Assembly (NCBI GenBank): GCA_030431975.1
Contig: JAUIHP010000001.1
Location: 1-64,000, forward strand
Origin: a bacterium
Lineage (GTDB): Bacteria > Eisenbacteria > RBG-16-71-46 > CAIMUX01
Direction: 5' to 3'
Length of the DNA stretch: 64,000 nucleotides
Positions 30,623 to 39,267 of this stretch are shown here, one piece after another. The notes under the pieces are model-generated. The model made no database searches, was not told the DNA's origin, and saw only the letters and a program-made list of their open reading frames with translations. Position numbers and translations under genes: made by a program. Positions within the stretch are counted from its first letter, which is position 1; the number at the start of each line of letters is the position of its first letter.

Positions 30623-31267
30623 TCAGGCGGCCCTCCGTTCCAGTTTGCTCGCTTGCAGTCGCCGCTGCTTCCAGGCATTTCCGATCAGCAGGAGCAGGCC
30701 CAACATGATGAAACCACCGGGAGGAAGGATCATCACGACCCAGGGTTCGAACGTGGAACCGAAGAGCGGAACGCCGAAAAGGGATCCGAAGCCCAGGACC
30801 TCTCTCGATGCGCCGAGCAGGAACAGGGCGATGGTAAAACCGACGGACATTCCGGCCGCGTCGGCCAGAGCGAACCGAACCGAATGTTTCGAAGCGAAAG
30901 CCTCCTGGCGGCCGAGGATGAGGCAGTTGACGACGATGAGTGAGATGAACGCCCCCAACTCTTTGTGAACAGCCGGCACGATCGCCTGCAGCAGAAAGTC
31001 GGCCGCGGTGACGAACGTGGCAATGACGACGATGTAGGTCGAGATTCTCACTTCCTTGGGAACGAAACGACGCAGCAACGAGATGAGAAAACTGGATCCC
31101 AAGAGGACGAAGGTCGTGGCGCCGCCCATGGCGATGGCGTTGACCGCTGTGTTCGTCACAGCCAGCATCGGACACATTCCGAGCACTTGGACGAAGACGG
31201 GATTCTCTCGCCAGATACCCTTGAGAAACTCTTCGTAGGCCTTCATGTCGACCTCAGAGGGACTCAT
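30623..31267 (-). CDS. rnfE: Rnf complex subunit E
   Basis: RnfE pairs with RnfA in the membrane core of the ferredoxin:NAD+ oxidoreductase. The 214 residues start with an amphipathic helix (YEEFLKGIWRENPVFVQVLG) and have the conserved Cys motifs GMCPMLAVTNTAVN and VNCLILGRQEAFAS at the ends of half-helices. Six membrane helices are evident. Its ATG overlaps the rnfG stop by 4 nt (ATGA). Confidence 0.95.
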   Translation of the reverse strand: MSPSEVDMKAYEEFLKGIWRENPVFVQVLGMCPMLAVTNTAVNAIAMGGATTFVLLGSSFLISLLRRFVPKEVRISTYIVVIATFVTAADFLLQAIVPAVHKELGAFISLIVVNCLILGRQEAFASKHSVRFALADAAGMSVGFTIALFLLGASREVLGFGSLFGVPLFGSTFEPWVVMILPPGGFIMLGLLLLIGNAWKQRRLQASKLERRAA

Positions 31268-31917
31268 CCATCCACCTCCTCGGCCTTCAATGTGGCAGGA
31301 TCGGGCAGTTCCGAAAGCCAGTTTGAGTTCGTTTCATTGACGATGCGCACGAGCGCGCGGGAAGAGATGGTGGCACCCGTGATGGCGTGGATGATGTTGT
31401 CGCCGGTCGCGGTCGCTTCCTTGACCAACTCCACGGCGGGTTCGACACGAACGTCATCCCACTGGGCGACGAACTCTGGGTCCTTGTAGATCTTGTCCCC
31501 CAGTCCCGGCGTCTCCCGGCTTTCCAGGACGCGCATCCCGGTCAGTTTCTTCCCTTCCGGATCGAATCCGTAGAGCAACCGGATGACGTCCTGAAAGCCG
31601 GCGCCTTCGCCACGTAGCGCAAACCCGACAAAGGTCCCGGATTCGTCATAGGCGGCGAACAAGTCGGGGGCGGGACCGGATCTGGCCGAGGGAGTCTCCG
31701 CTCTCCAGTCGCCGTCTTCGCTTCGGAAAAGTGCGAGCAGTTTCTGGGCTCCGGGTACGACTTCGAACACGGCCTGGCGCAACGCTTCCGCGCGGTGGGC
31801 TTCGATCTTCGGCAGAGTCCACTCATAGACCAACACCGTGATGAGGCCGGAGAAGAGGCCGGCCAACCCCAGAGTGAGGATGAGTCGGATCGGGCTGGCC
31901 GCTTTCGGAGTGTCCAT
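31264..31917 (-). CDS. rnfG: Rnf complex subunit G, covalent flavoprotein
   Basis: RnfG carries FMN bound through a phosphoester to a threonine and faces the outside of the membrane. The 217-residue protein has one N-terminal membrane helix (LILTLGLAGLFSGLITVLVYE) and the flavinylation site TGATISSRALV near residue 187. GFALRGEGAGFQDVIRLLYG and VLESRETPGLG are family segments. No ApbE flavin transferase gene is in the window. GGGAGG precedes the ATG, 3 nt after the rnfD stop. Confidence 0.94.
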   Translation of the reverse strand: MDTPKAASPIRLILTLGLAGLFSGLITVLVYEWTLPKIEAHRAEALRQAVFEVVPGAQKLLALFRSEDGDWRAETPSARSGPAPDLFAAYDESGTFVGFALRGEGAGFQDVIRLLYGFDPEGKKLTGMRVLESRETPGLGDKIYKDPEFVAQWDDVRVEPAVELVKEATATGDNIIHAITGATISSRALVRIVNETNSNWLSELPDPATLKAEEVDG

Positions 31918-31920
31918 GCG

Positions 31921-32934
31921 CTACCTCCCGAAAACCCGCGGCTGTGTGACCCGCTCGATCAGGGGAACAGCGGCGTTCATGAGCAGAATGGCGTACATGA
32001 CGCCTTCCGGAAGTCCGCCGAAGAGGCGGATGAGCACGACAATCGCACCGATCCCTGCACCAAAGATGAACGCGGCTTTGGGAACGGCCGGAGAGGTCGC
32101 CGGATCCGTCGCCATGAAGACTGCGCCGAAGAGCAGCCCGCCCGAGGTGAGCATGACCAATGGATTCGGACACAGTGTTTCATCAATGAGATGGAAGAGC
32201 CCCGACAACAGAATGACGGTCAGGAGCAGACTGACCGGAACCCGCCAATCAAAGAGTCTGCGCAACGCCATCCATCCGCCGCAAAGAATGAGGACGAGCG
32301 CGCTCGTCTCGCCCAAAGATCCGGGGATGTTTCCGGTGAAGAGGCTCGACAAGGCTTCGACATCACCATCGAACTTCATTCGTGAAAGAGGGGTCGCGGT
32401 GGTAATGGCATCGACCTCGCTCCCCAGAAACGGCGGCGCCAACGGGGTGCCTCGAAGCTCCGTCCACTGGGCGAACCCGCCCTGCGGATTCCACGTCGTC
32501 ATGGCTACGGGAAAGGCCGCCTGCAGAAAGGCGCGTCCCACGAGCGCCGGGTTGAAGGGGTTTCCACCCAGACCACCCCAGGGCAGCTTGCCCAAACCGA
32601 TGGCCGCGACCCCGCCCACGAACGCCATCCAGAGAGGAACCCCGGGCGGCAGCGTCAATCCCAGCAGGATGCCGGTGAGCACACCGCTGCCGTCCGCGAG
32701 AGTCGCACCCCTCCCCTGTCCGGCGCGCCGCGGCGCGAATCCCCACTCCGTAAGGACAGCACCTGCCGTCGCCGCCGCCACGATGAGCAGCGCACCGAAC
32801 CCGAAGTACCAGGTCGCCGCAAGAATCACCGGCAGGAGGACCAGGTTGACCTCGATCATGAGGCGGGGCGTCGTCAACCGCGCAGAGTCGAAGGGTGAGG
32901 TGTGAACGAGGAGTTCGCCGGAGTGTGGCTTCAT
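31921..32934 (-). CDS. rnfD: Rnf complex subunit D
   Basis: RnfD is a polytopic membrane subunit with covalent FMN and is thought to be central to ion translocation. The 337 residues contain about nine membrane helices. The flavin-attachment threonine is in TTATPLSRMKF near residue 180; GGNPFNPALVGRAFL and the GLLFGAVFMATDPATSP segment are strong family marks. The start at 32934 fits the family; upstream in-frame codons overlap the rnfC end. It follows the rnfC stop by 4 nt. Confidence 0.94.
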   Translation of the reverse strand: MKPHSGELLVHTSPFDSARLTTPRLMIEVNLVLLPVILAATWYFGFGALLIVAAATAGAVLTEWGFAPRRAGQGRGATLADGSGVLTGILLGLTLPPGVPLWMAFVGGVAAIGLGKLPWGGLGGNPFNPALVGRAFLQAAFPVAMTTWNPQGGFAQWTELRGTPLAPPFLGSEVDAITTATPLSRMKFDGDVEALSSLFTGNIPGSLGETSALVLILCGGWMALRRLFDWRVPVSLLLTVILLSGLFHLIDETLCPNPLVMLTSGGLLFGAVFMATDPATSPAVPKAAFIFGAGIGAIVVLIRLFGGLPEGVMYAILLMNAAVPLIERVTQPRVFGR

Positions 32935-32938
32935 ACGC

Positions 32939-34267
32939 TTAGCCCCGCTTCTTCCCGCGCAGCGACGACTTGGAGACACGAATCAGCTGCACGATCGGAA
33001 TGTTGGACGGACACGCATACGAGCACGAGCCGCACTCCATGCAGTCCATGACGTAGGCCTGTTCCATCTCTTCGTAACGACGCACTTTGGCCAGGCGCAC
33101 CAGCTTCGAAGGATTGAGAAACGCGGGACAGGCTTCGACGCACCGGCCACACTTCAAACAGGTGTACTCCGCGGCGCGATCCAGCTGGGTCTGCGGAAAC
33201 GCGAGCAACCCCGAAGTTCCCTTGAGCACCGGTGCATCCAAACTGATCATGGGCTGCCCCATCATCGGGCCACCCATGACGACCTCGCGCGTCTCGGCGT
33301 TCAGTCCCCCGCAGGTGTCGAGCACATCGCGCACCGGAGTTCCGATGGGAACGATCAGGTTGCTCGGCCGACCGACGTTGGGACCCGCGATCGTCACCAC
33401 TCTTTCGACCAGCGGACGCCCCAGATCGAATGCGTCCGCAATCGCGACCATCGTTCCCACGTTGTTGACCAGAGCACCGACTTCCAGGGGCAGGCGACCG
33501 GCGGGCACCTCTTCGCCAAGGAGCGCCTTGATCAGCATCTTCTCTGCACCCTGCGGATACTTGACGACCAAGTCGACGATACGGATCCGCTCGTCGCCTC
33601 TCGCCGCTTCGCGCATCGCCGCAACCGCGTCGGGCTTGTTCTTCTCGATGCCAACATGGACTTCCGGAATCCGCAGGTTGTCGGCGAGGATACGAATCCC
33701 GCGGACGACGCGTTCGGCAAACTCGACCATGACCCGATGGTCACAGGTCAGATACGGTTCGCATTCACATCCGTTGATGATGAGTTTCTGGGCGGGCTTG
33801 TCCGGAGACAGCTTGTACTTGACGTGCGCCGGAAAGGCGGCGCCTCCCATCCCGACGATTCCCATCGACTGCACGAACTCGACGAACTGATCGTTGTCGA
33901 GCGTGGACGGGTCCGTCGGCTTGGGTTCCGGCCAGGTTTGTGCGGAAAACGGGTCGGCCTCGATCTCGATCGCCGGGACAAGGCTTCCGTTGGGATGACG
34001 ACAGCGATCCAGCGAACGGACGGTTCCCGAAACCGGACTGTGCAGCGACGTTGAAACGAAACCATCCGCACGGGCCAGGAGCTGACCGCGCACGACCTTT
34101 TGCCCCGGATGGACCACGGGGACACTCGGTTTGCCGCCATGTTGCCCGAGCAACAGCTCGTAGCGCGGCACAAAGGCCATGCGCTCTGTTTCCAGGTGCG
34201 CTGTCTGGTCCTTGTGCTCTTCCGGATGGACTCCGTGACGGAAGCTGCGTGCGCCGAAAAAGCTCAT
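32939..34267 (-). CDS. rnfC: Rnf complex subunit C
   Basis: RnfC is the peripheral subunit that binds NAD(H) and FMN and carries two [4Fe-4S] clusters. The N-terminal Rnf barrel-sandwich domain (HPGQKVVRGQLLARADGFVS) is followed by a Nuo51-like Rossmann domain (GMGGAAFPAHVKYKL, INGCECEPYLTCDHRVM) and an SLBB domain. The Cys motifs CLKCGRCVEACP and CMECGSCSYACP are near residues 370 and 410. The 442 residues lack the long Ala-rich tail of enterobacterial RnfC. Its start overlaps the stop of the 1366-residue gene (ATGA). Confidence 0.96.
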   Translation of the reverse strand: MSFFGARSFRHGVHPEEHKDQTAHLETERMAFVPRYELLLGQHGGKPSVPVVHPGQKVVRGQLLARADGFVSTSLHSPVSGTVRSLDRCRHPNGSLVPAIEIEADPFSAQTWPEPKPTDPSTLDNDQFVEFVQSMGIVGMGGAAFPAHVKYKLSPDKPAQKLIINGCECEPYLTCDHRVMVEFAERVVRGIRILADNLRIPEVHVGIEKNKPDAVAAMREAARGDERIRIVDLVVKYPQGAEKMLIKALLGEEVPAGRLPLEVGALVNNVGTMVAIADAFDLGRPLVERVVTIAGPNVGRPSNLIVPIGTPVRDVLDTCGGLNAETREVVMGGPMMGQPMISLDAPVLKGTSGLLAFPQTQLDRAAEYTCLKCGRCVEACPAFLNPSKLVRLAKVRRYEEMEQAYVMDCMECGSCSYACPSNIPIVQLIRVSKSSLRGKKRG

Positions 34268-37200
34268 TGAGCGGAGCCCCCGTTCCTGGAGTCCCTGTTG
34301 CCGGCCGCGGCCAGCCCCAACTTCGACACTTCGCCCAGCCGTCGGGCCAGACGCCGGACCAGTTCGTCTTCCGTCGTCTTGCGCGCCGACTGTTCGGCCG
34401 AAGCAATCTCTGCTCGAAGTCGTGAGATTTGGTCACGGAGCGAATCGGCTTCGGAAGCAGCACCGTCGGAATCAGCACGGTCGGGGACAGCGTCGCCGAA
34501 GCCCGCGCCGACTGCAGTGGCGGCAGAGTCCGGGCCGACACGTCGATCAAGGCGCTCTCCCCCCGCGTTCCACACGCCCAACGAAAATCGGCCGGATTCG
34601 ATCTCATCCCGGACAGCTTCCCAGGACCGTTTGACTTCTTCTTGCACGTCGTCGCCCAAGCCGGCGACTTCCGGTTCAGCCACCAACACCCGGAGCACGA
34701 CCGGGCCACCCGCCTGGGCGGCGGCCGAAAGCGCAAGGTTCATATGACGCGGAGCCAATGGAGAGGTTTGGACGGGCAACGCGTTCCCATCGGCCAGCGA
34801 GACTGCGACAGGAGAGGCACTCGGTGCCCGTCCCTCGGTTGGAACACTCGACGGCCGGGACATGAGCACAACCCAGACAGGTGAGCCCGTTGCAACGAGT
34901 GGGCGTAGCGCATCCGAAGTCGGGCTCCATGATGACTCGTCGACAAGCAGGACCAAACGAGGTTGCAGTTGCTTCACGGTCAGCGGATCGGGCTGTTTTC
35001 CGGAAGCCGAGGCCGGACCTGCGTCGTCCAGCCACTCCACGGCCTGCCGCAGTGCATTCGTTTCCCGGGCCGCTCGTTCCGACATCGAACGCAAGACCCC
35101 TTCCGCAACACCGATGACCGCTCGCGGGTCCGTCATCGTGACCGTGGGAGTCGACACGGCATTCGTGGGATGTTGGGAGACCCACTCCATCCCCGGGCCC
35201 AGGACCAGCGCCGCCGAACGTCGTCCCACCCCGGAAGCGCCGTCGAACCGCCAACGCAAGTCGGCGAGGAAACGGCCCAACTCGACGCCTCGCGCCAGGT
35301 ACTCGGAATCGATCCGCCCGTCCCGATCCGCGTCCTCCAATGTTTTCGCCAGGCTGCGCAGATCGAGGGCGTCCCATTGGCGTGGGTCGGCGTTCATGGC
35401 CGGAAGAAGCCCTTCGCTCGTTTCCTTGGACATCGAAGAGGTCGCCGCTCTCCCGAGTTCCTGTTGCACCCGCTCGGCTGTCTCTCGCTGTAGGTTCTCG
35501 ATCGACTGAACTAGTCCGGAACGGTCCCAGGACCATTCCAACGCCTGAAGAATCGATCGAATGGCGGAGGCCTGGCCGGAACCTGGCCGGTTCGGACGAC
35601 CGGAGAATGCCGGCACCCCCGTCGCAGCCGCGGATGAACCCGCGAGCTCACCACAGAACGGGGTCAGTCGCTGAGTCGCGGCTGCGTCCATGGGGGGAAG
35701 CGCACCGACCGCAGAGAAGACCTGGAGAGCGTCTTCGCGATCAAAGCCCGGTTCGAGGGCGTCTTCTCTGCAAACCTGGGTGCAAAGCCCACACGCCGTA
35801 CAAGCATCCGGATCGATGGCGAGGGAGACAAAGCCTCCCTCGGTAGGCTTGGGCAGGCCCTCTCTTTCAGACCTGCCGACCGGGACAGACGGACGGACGA
35901 GCGGCGCGGCTTCGAGCCTCTTCGCCGCAACCTTGATGAGCGGACGAAGCTCCTTTGCCGCTTCCGCGTTCTTGGAGTTCTTACCCGACCAGGCATCGAA
36001 TCCACCATGAACCAGGTCCGACAGGCGCGAGGCGTTTGGGTTCATTCCCGCCTCTGCCATCGCCGAGGTCAAAGAGCGCGCGCTCCTGCGAAGAAGCGAG
36101 GCATCCTTTCCCGCCTTGCCGACCGCGTCCAACAAAGATGTGAATACATCGGCGGCATCAAAAGACCGCACGCTGAACGCCGACTCCGGACAGACCGACC
36201 AGCAGTCCCCACAGCCCGTGCAAGCCAGCGCCTGCAGCGCAGGGGGAGCCTGGGTGGAAGACGCCTTCCAAAGGGAGGCAGTTGCCGGAGGAAGGGTCGG
36301 CACCGACGAATGGGGCTCAGGATCCGGGTCGGTTCGCCCCCACCCCTCGGCGACGTGGTGCCGGAAGCGAGCCACGTCGAGGAGCGTGCCATCGGCGGAA
36401 AGATCACTCAGGGCGTCCGGGTGATCATCGAGTGACCCGCCCCTTGAGTTTTGTACCATGGACGTCGTTCGGGTCCGTGATTCCGGATTCGTTCTCGCGT
36501 CGGCATCCGGGTTCGCTTCCGGACTCGCCTGCGTTCCTTTCTTCGTGTTCGTTTCTGTTTCCGAAACCTCTTGGAAGGAATCGGCCAGTGTTAGGACGGC
36601 CTCTAACCACTGCTCCTTCGCATGCAGTTCTTCGTCGCTATCCGCAGTCGAGAATCGGGACCGGACGGCGACGGCATCCAAGGCGCGGGGCGACAATTCC
36701 GGTACCTGCCGAAGTGATGCCAGAAGGAGCGCAGCCGCACGCTGACTCAGTCCAAAGGCCGATGTGTCACTGCCGGGCGAGCCTCCGTCGTCCGATGACT
36801 CGAGAGACACACGCAAAGTAGGGGAAGCCGATGCGTCCAGAGGCGAGTCTGAGCCCTGCGGTCGAACCCGAAACGTTCGCGTCGCTCCGTGCGCGGTGGT
36901 CTGCACCTCCTGCACGGTCGCATCCAGAATCCGAGCCACGAACTCCAGTGCGGCGGCGACATGACCGATTCGCGCTGTGTCCGCGGCCTGGCTCCCGGAA
37001 TCCCATGGGACCTCGATCCGCAGTGCGCCGCCGACTTCTTCGGAGACTCCCGGGTTCGTGTCGTCCGCCTTCAGGCCCAGTCCCACGAGATCCGGACGTT
37101 CGCGCCGCATCTTGCCGAAGTACGCCTCGCGATGCGGAAAATCAGGAAACACCGTGGGAAGAAACTCCTGACCGACGTAGACGGTTCGCGATGCGGGCTG

Positions 37201-38364
37201 GGCGTCACGAAGGAGAGAGAGGTCGGCAACGCGAAGGGGCGATCCGCCCAGCCCCCAAACCGCCTGATGGGTTTCCGTGGGCTCGTTTGGGTTTAGATGA
37301 AGGAAGCGCCGAAGAATGGCTGTTCCCCTGTGAACCTTGGACTCCGAAGGTTGTTCGGCGTCGGTCAACGATCCGCCAAGGAGCCGCGACAAGGGCAACG
37401 ATCCGTCAAAGGAAACCGGCGCGCGGTCGAGGATCCAGACTTCATCTCCTTCAATCGCTTCGGTTAGGGAACCTCGCGGAAACGGTGAGAGCTGGTCGAC
37501 CGCGATGACGTTCGAATCCTCTCCCAACGCTTCGACCGCGGCGACGTAGGCGGGACCTGTCGTAATGACCGTACGCTTCACCTCGCCTGATGTCTTGTGG
37601 ATCCGGAACGGACCGAGAGTCGCATCATCGCCCTCTGCCACGCAGGTCGAAGACCAATCCTGCCAGGCATTACGGATGGCCATGTCGAGGCGCGGATCGA
37701 GATGTACTGCAGCGGCGGCTCTCCCTGCGCCTTCGCTCCAACGATCCCTCGAAACGTTCGAGGCCAAGGGCCTGTCGACATCGAACCAGGCCGGAACGAC
37801 GCTCCTTGCGTCTCCGAAGAACGCTTCGTCTACCGGCGCGGCGGACGGACGGAGTTCCCCGGCTGGACGAACGAACTTGTGCAGTTCCGCTGAACCGGGC
37901 CACACCAGATCGGCAGGCGACCGGCTGCATGTTGTTCCATCGACGGCGACGACGACAGGGCTGAGCGCCTCCTCGGCCGCACGGCGTCCGACCTGAGCTT
38001 CGGCAATCATCGTCGAGGGAGAGCCGGCCAAGAACACAGGCAGTCCCAGTTCGACGGCGACGTACGCCGGCCGGTGGTCACCGGTCAGCTCCAGGTAAAT
38101 CAGGAGGGGCACACGCTGACGCATCGCGTCTTCCACCAGATCGAGTGAACGGAGGAAGTCCCGATCATCGAGCCAGGCGCTCCCGCGTCCACCGGCCAGG
38201 GCGTAGCCCAACGCGGAGGCCATCCGACGGCGACCTTCCCCTTCGTGGAACAGAGTCGAATGCACCGCGGCTTCGATGTCGACCGCAAGCTGGTAACCGG
38301 AGCGAACGCGCAGGCGATGCAGGCTTCCGGCACGACCGCTTGGTTCCGTTCGACGATCAGACAT
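34264..38364 (-). CDS. 1366-residue PFOR-like iron-sulfur protein with eroded catalytic domains, embedded in rnf
   Basis: Parts match, in order, the domains of single-chain pyruvate:ferredoxin oxidoreductase. About residues 45-185 resemble domain I (YALAGGRGSAWLDDRDFLRS, VVVAVDGTTCSRSPADLVWP). About 255-320 resemble domain II (VITTGPAYVAAVEALG, VIAVDQLSPFPRGSLTEAI). Two ferredoxin motifs are CTGCGDCWSVCP (about 714) and CTACGLCTQVC (about 855), as in domain V. The last 330 residues resemble the cofactor domain, but its GDG..DIG motif is replaced by LVLLVDESSW. The YPITPSS loop of domain I is missing, as is an obvious gamma domain; low-complexity linkers lie near 610-660. It is translated from an ATG that overlaps rnfB by 8 nt (GGAGG upstream) and overlaps rnfC. 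I infer an electron-transfer or scaffold subunit between an oxidoreductase and RnfB/RnfC. Catalysis looks unlikely. Confidence 0.75.
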   Translation of the reverse strand: MSDRRTEPSGRAGSLHRLRVRSGYQLAVDIEAAVHSTLFHEGEGRRRMASALGYALAGGRGSAWLDDRDFLRSLDLVEDAMRQRVPLLIYLELTGDHRPAYVAVELGLPVFLAGSPSTMIAEAQVGRRAAEEALSPVVVAVDGTTCSRSPADLVWPGSAELHKFVRPAGELRPSAAPVDEAFFGDARSVVPAWFDVDRPLASNVSRDRWSEGAGRAAAAVHLDPRLDMAIRNAWQDWSSTCVAEGDDATLGPFRIHKTSGEVKRTVITTGPAYVAAVEALGEDSNVIAVDQLSPFPRGSLTEAIEGDEVWILDRAPVSFDGSLPLSRLLGGSLTDAEQPSESKVHRGTAILRRFLHLNPNEPTETHQAVWGLGGSPLRVADLSLLRDAQPASRTVYVGQEFLPTVFPDFPHREAYFGKMRRERPDLVGLGLKADDTNPGVSEEVGGALRIEVPWDSGSQAADTARIGHVAAALEFVARILDATVQEVQTTAHGATRTFRVRPQGSDSPLDASASPTLRVSLESSDDGGSPGSDTSAFGLSQRAAALLLASLRQVPELSPRALDAVAVRSRFSTADSDEELHAKEQWLEAVLTLADSFQEVSETETNTKKGTQASPEANPDADARTNPESRTRTTSMVQNSRGGSLDDHPDALSDLSADGTLLDVARFRHHVAEGWGRTDPDPEPHSSVPTLPPATASLWKASSTQAPPALQALACTGCGDCWSVCPESAFSVRSFDAADVFTSLLDAVGKAGKDASLLRRSARSLTSAMAEAGMNPNASRLSDLVHGGFDAWSGKNSKNAEAAKELRPLIKVAAKRLEAAPLVRPSVPVGRSEREGLPKPTEGGFVSLAIDPDACTACGLCTQVCREDALEPGFDREDALQVFSAVGALPPMDAAATQRLTPFCGELAGSSAAATGVPAFSGRPNRPGSGQASAIRSILQALEWSWDRSGLVQSIENLQRETAERVQQELGRAATSSMSKETSEGLLPAMNADPRQWDALDLRSLAKTLEDADRDGRIDSEYLARGVELGRFLADLRWRFDGASGVGRRSAALVLGPGMEWVSQHPTNAVSTPTVTMTDPRAVIGVAEGVLRSMSERAARETNALRQAVEWLDDAGPASASGKQPDPLTVKQLQPRLVLLVDESSWSPTSDALRPLVATGSPVWVVLMSRPSSVPTEGRAPSASPVAVSLADGNALPVQTSPLAPRHMNLALSAAAQAGGPVVLRVLVAEPEVAGLGDDVQEEVKRSWEAVRDEIESGRFSLGVWNAGGERLDRRVGPDSAATAVGAGFGDAVPDRADSDGAASEADSLRDQISRLRAEIASAEQSARKTTEDELVRRLARRLGEVSKLGLAAAGNRDSRNGGSAQ

Positions 38365-39238
38365 GGAATCCTCCAGCCGGCGGGGACGAAAGTGTCATGG
38401 AGTCTTTGGCCAATCGATCGCGCTCTTCTTCGAACTGACCGGCCGGTACCCAGCGAATCGAACCCGTCGGACAGCGTAGCGTCGCTTCCGGACTCGCCGG
38501 TCCGCCTGCCGAGTAGTCGATATGCGGAAGTCCATCGCGCATTTCGATGAGTCCCGGCGCAGCGTCGAGCGCGCACTTCCCGCAAGCGTCGCAGGCGGCG
38601 GAGCACACTGCACGTGCAGCGTCTCCTTCCAATGGTGCCGCGCACTGAACGACCAGGGCATGGGCCAACGGTTCGATCGTAAAGAGATCGCGCGGACAGG
38701 CGTCGACACAGTCGCCACATGCCGTGCACAACGCGACATCGACGACGGGAAGTCCGTTCGAGTTCATGTGAATGGCCCCGAAGTCGCACGAGACCTCGCA
38801 ATCGGCAAGGCCCAGGCACCCCCACGAGCAGCCCTTGCCTCCCCCACCAACGACATGAGCCGCGCGACAGTTCGACTGCCCCACGTACTCTGCAATCTGG
38901 TGCGCCTGGGCCAACCCTCCTCCGCAGTGAAGCCTTGCCACGTTCTTCTCAGCCTGTCCCGGATCGACGCCAAGGAACGCAGCCAATCCTTCGATCGCAT
39001 CCGGAGACGAAACGGTACATCCGCTTGGAGCGGCTTCGCCCGCGATGAGCTTCTCCGCGAAGGCGCGACATCCCGGTTCTCCGCAAGCTCCGCAGTTTGA
39101 CCCGGGCAGACGTGCTTCCGCCTCATCGAGTCGAGGATCTTCTTCGACATGGAGAAAGCGATGAGCCAGCGCGAGAAGACCGGCCAGGGAGAATCCCAGT
39201 CCGGCCATGATCGTGGCTGCGACCAGAACGTTCTCCAT
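38357..39238 (-). CDS. rnfB: Rnf complex subunit B, multi-cluster ferredoxin
   Basis: RnfB is the electron entry port that takes electrons from ferredoxin. The N-terminal membrane anchor (VAATIMAGLGFSLAGLLALAH) is followed by the RnfB Cys motif LPGSNCGACGEPGCRAF near residue 46, GGGKGCSWGCLGLADC and SCDFGAIHMN, CTACGDCVDACP and CSAACDACGKC. That gives several [4Fe-4S] sites, as in clostridial and Bacteroidetes RnfB. The gene is separated from rnfC by the 1366-residue gene, unlike the usual rnfB/rnfC adjacency. GGAGGGAGA precedes the ATG. Confidence 0.93.
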   Translation of the reverse strand: MENVLVAATIMAGLGFSLAGLLALAHRFLHVEEDPRLDEAEARLPGSNCGACGEPGCRAFAEKLIAGEAAPSGCTVSSPDAIEGLAAFLGVDPGQAEKNVARLHCGGGLAQAHQIAEYVGQSNCRAAHVVGGGGKGCSWGCLGLADCEVSCDFGAIHMNSNGLPVVDVALCTACGDCVDACPRDLFTIEPLAHALVVQCAAPLEGDAARAVCSAACDACGKCALDAAPGLIEMRDGLPHIDYSAGGPASPEATLRCPTGSIRWVPAGQFEEERDRLAKDSMTLSSPPAGGFHV

Positions 39239-39267
39239 TCTCCCTCCTCCGCGGATGCTCCGGTCCG

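Noticed and set aside
34264-38364. Active pyruvate:ferredoxin oxidoreductase (nifJ)
   Set aside because: Domain order is PFOR-like and clusters are kept, but the thiamine-pyrophosphate motif and domain I active-site loop are missing, so I did not use the gene name.
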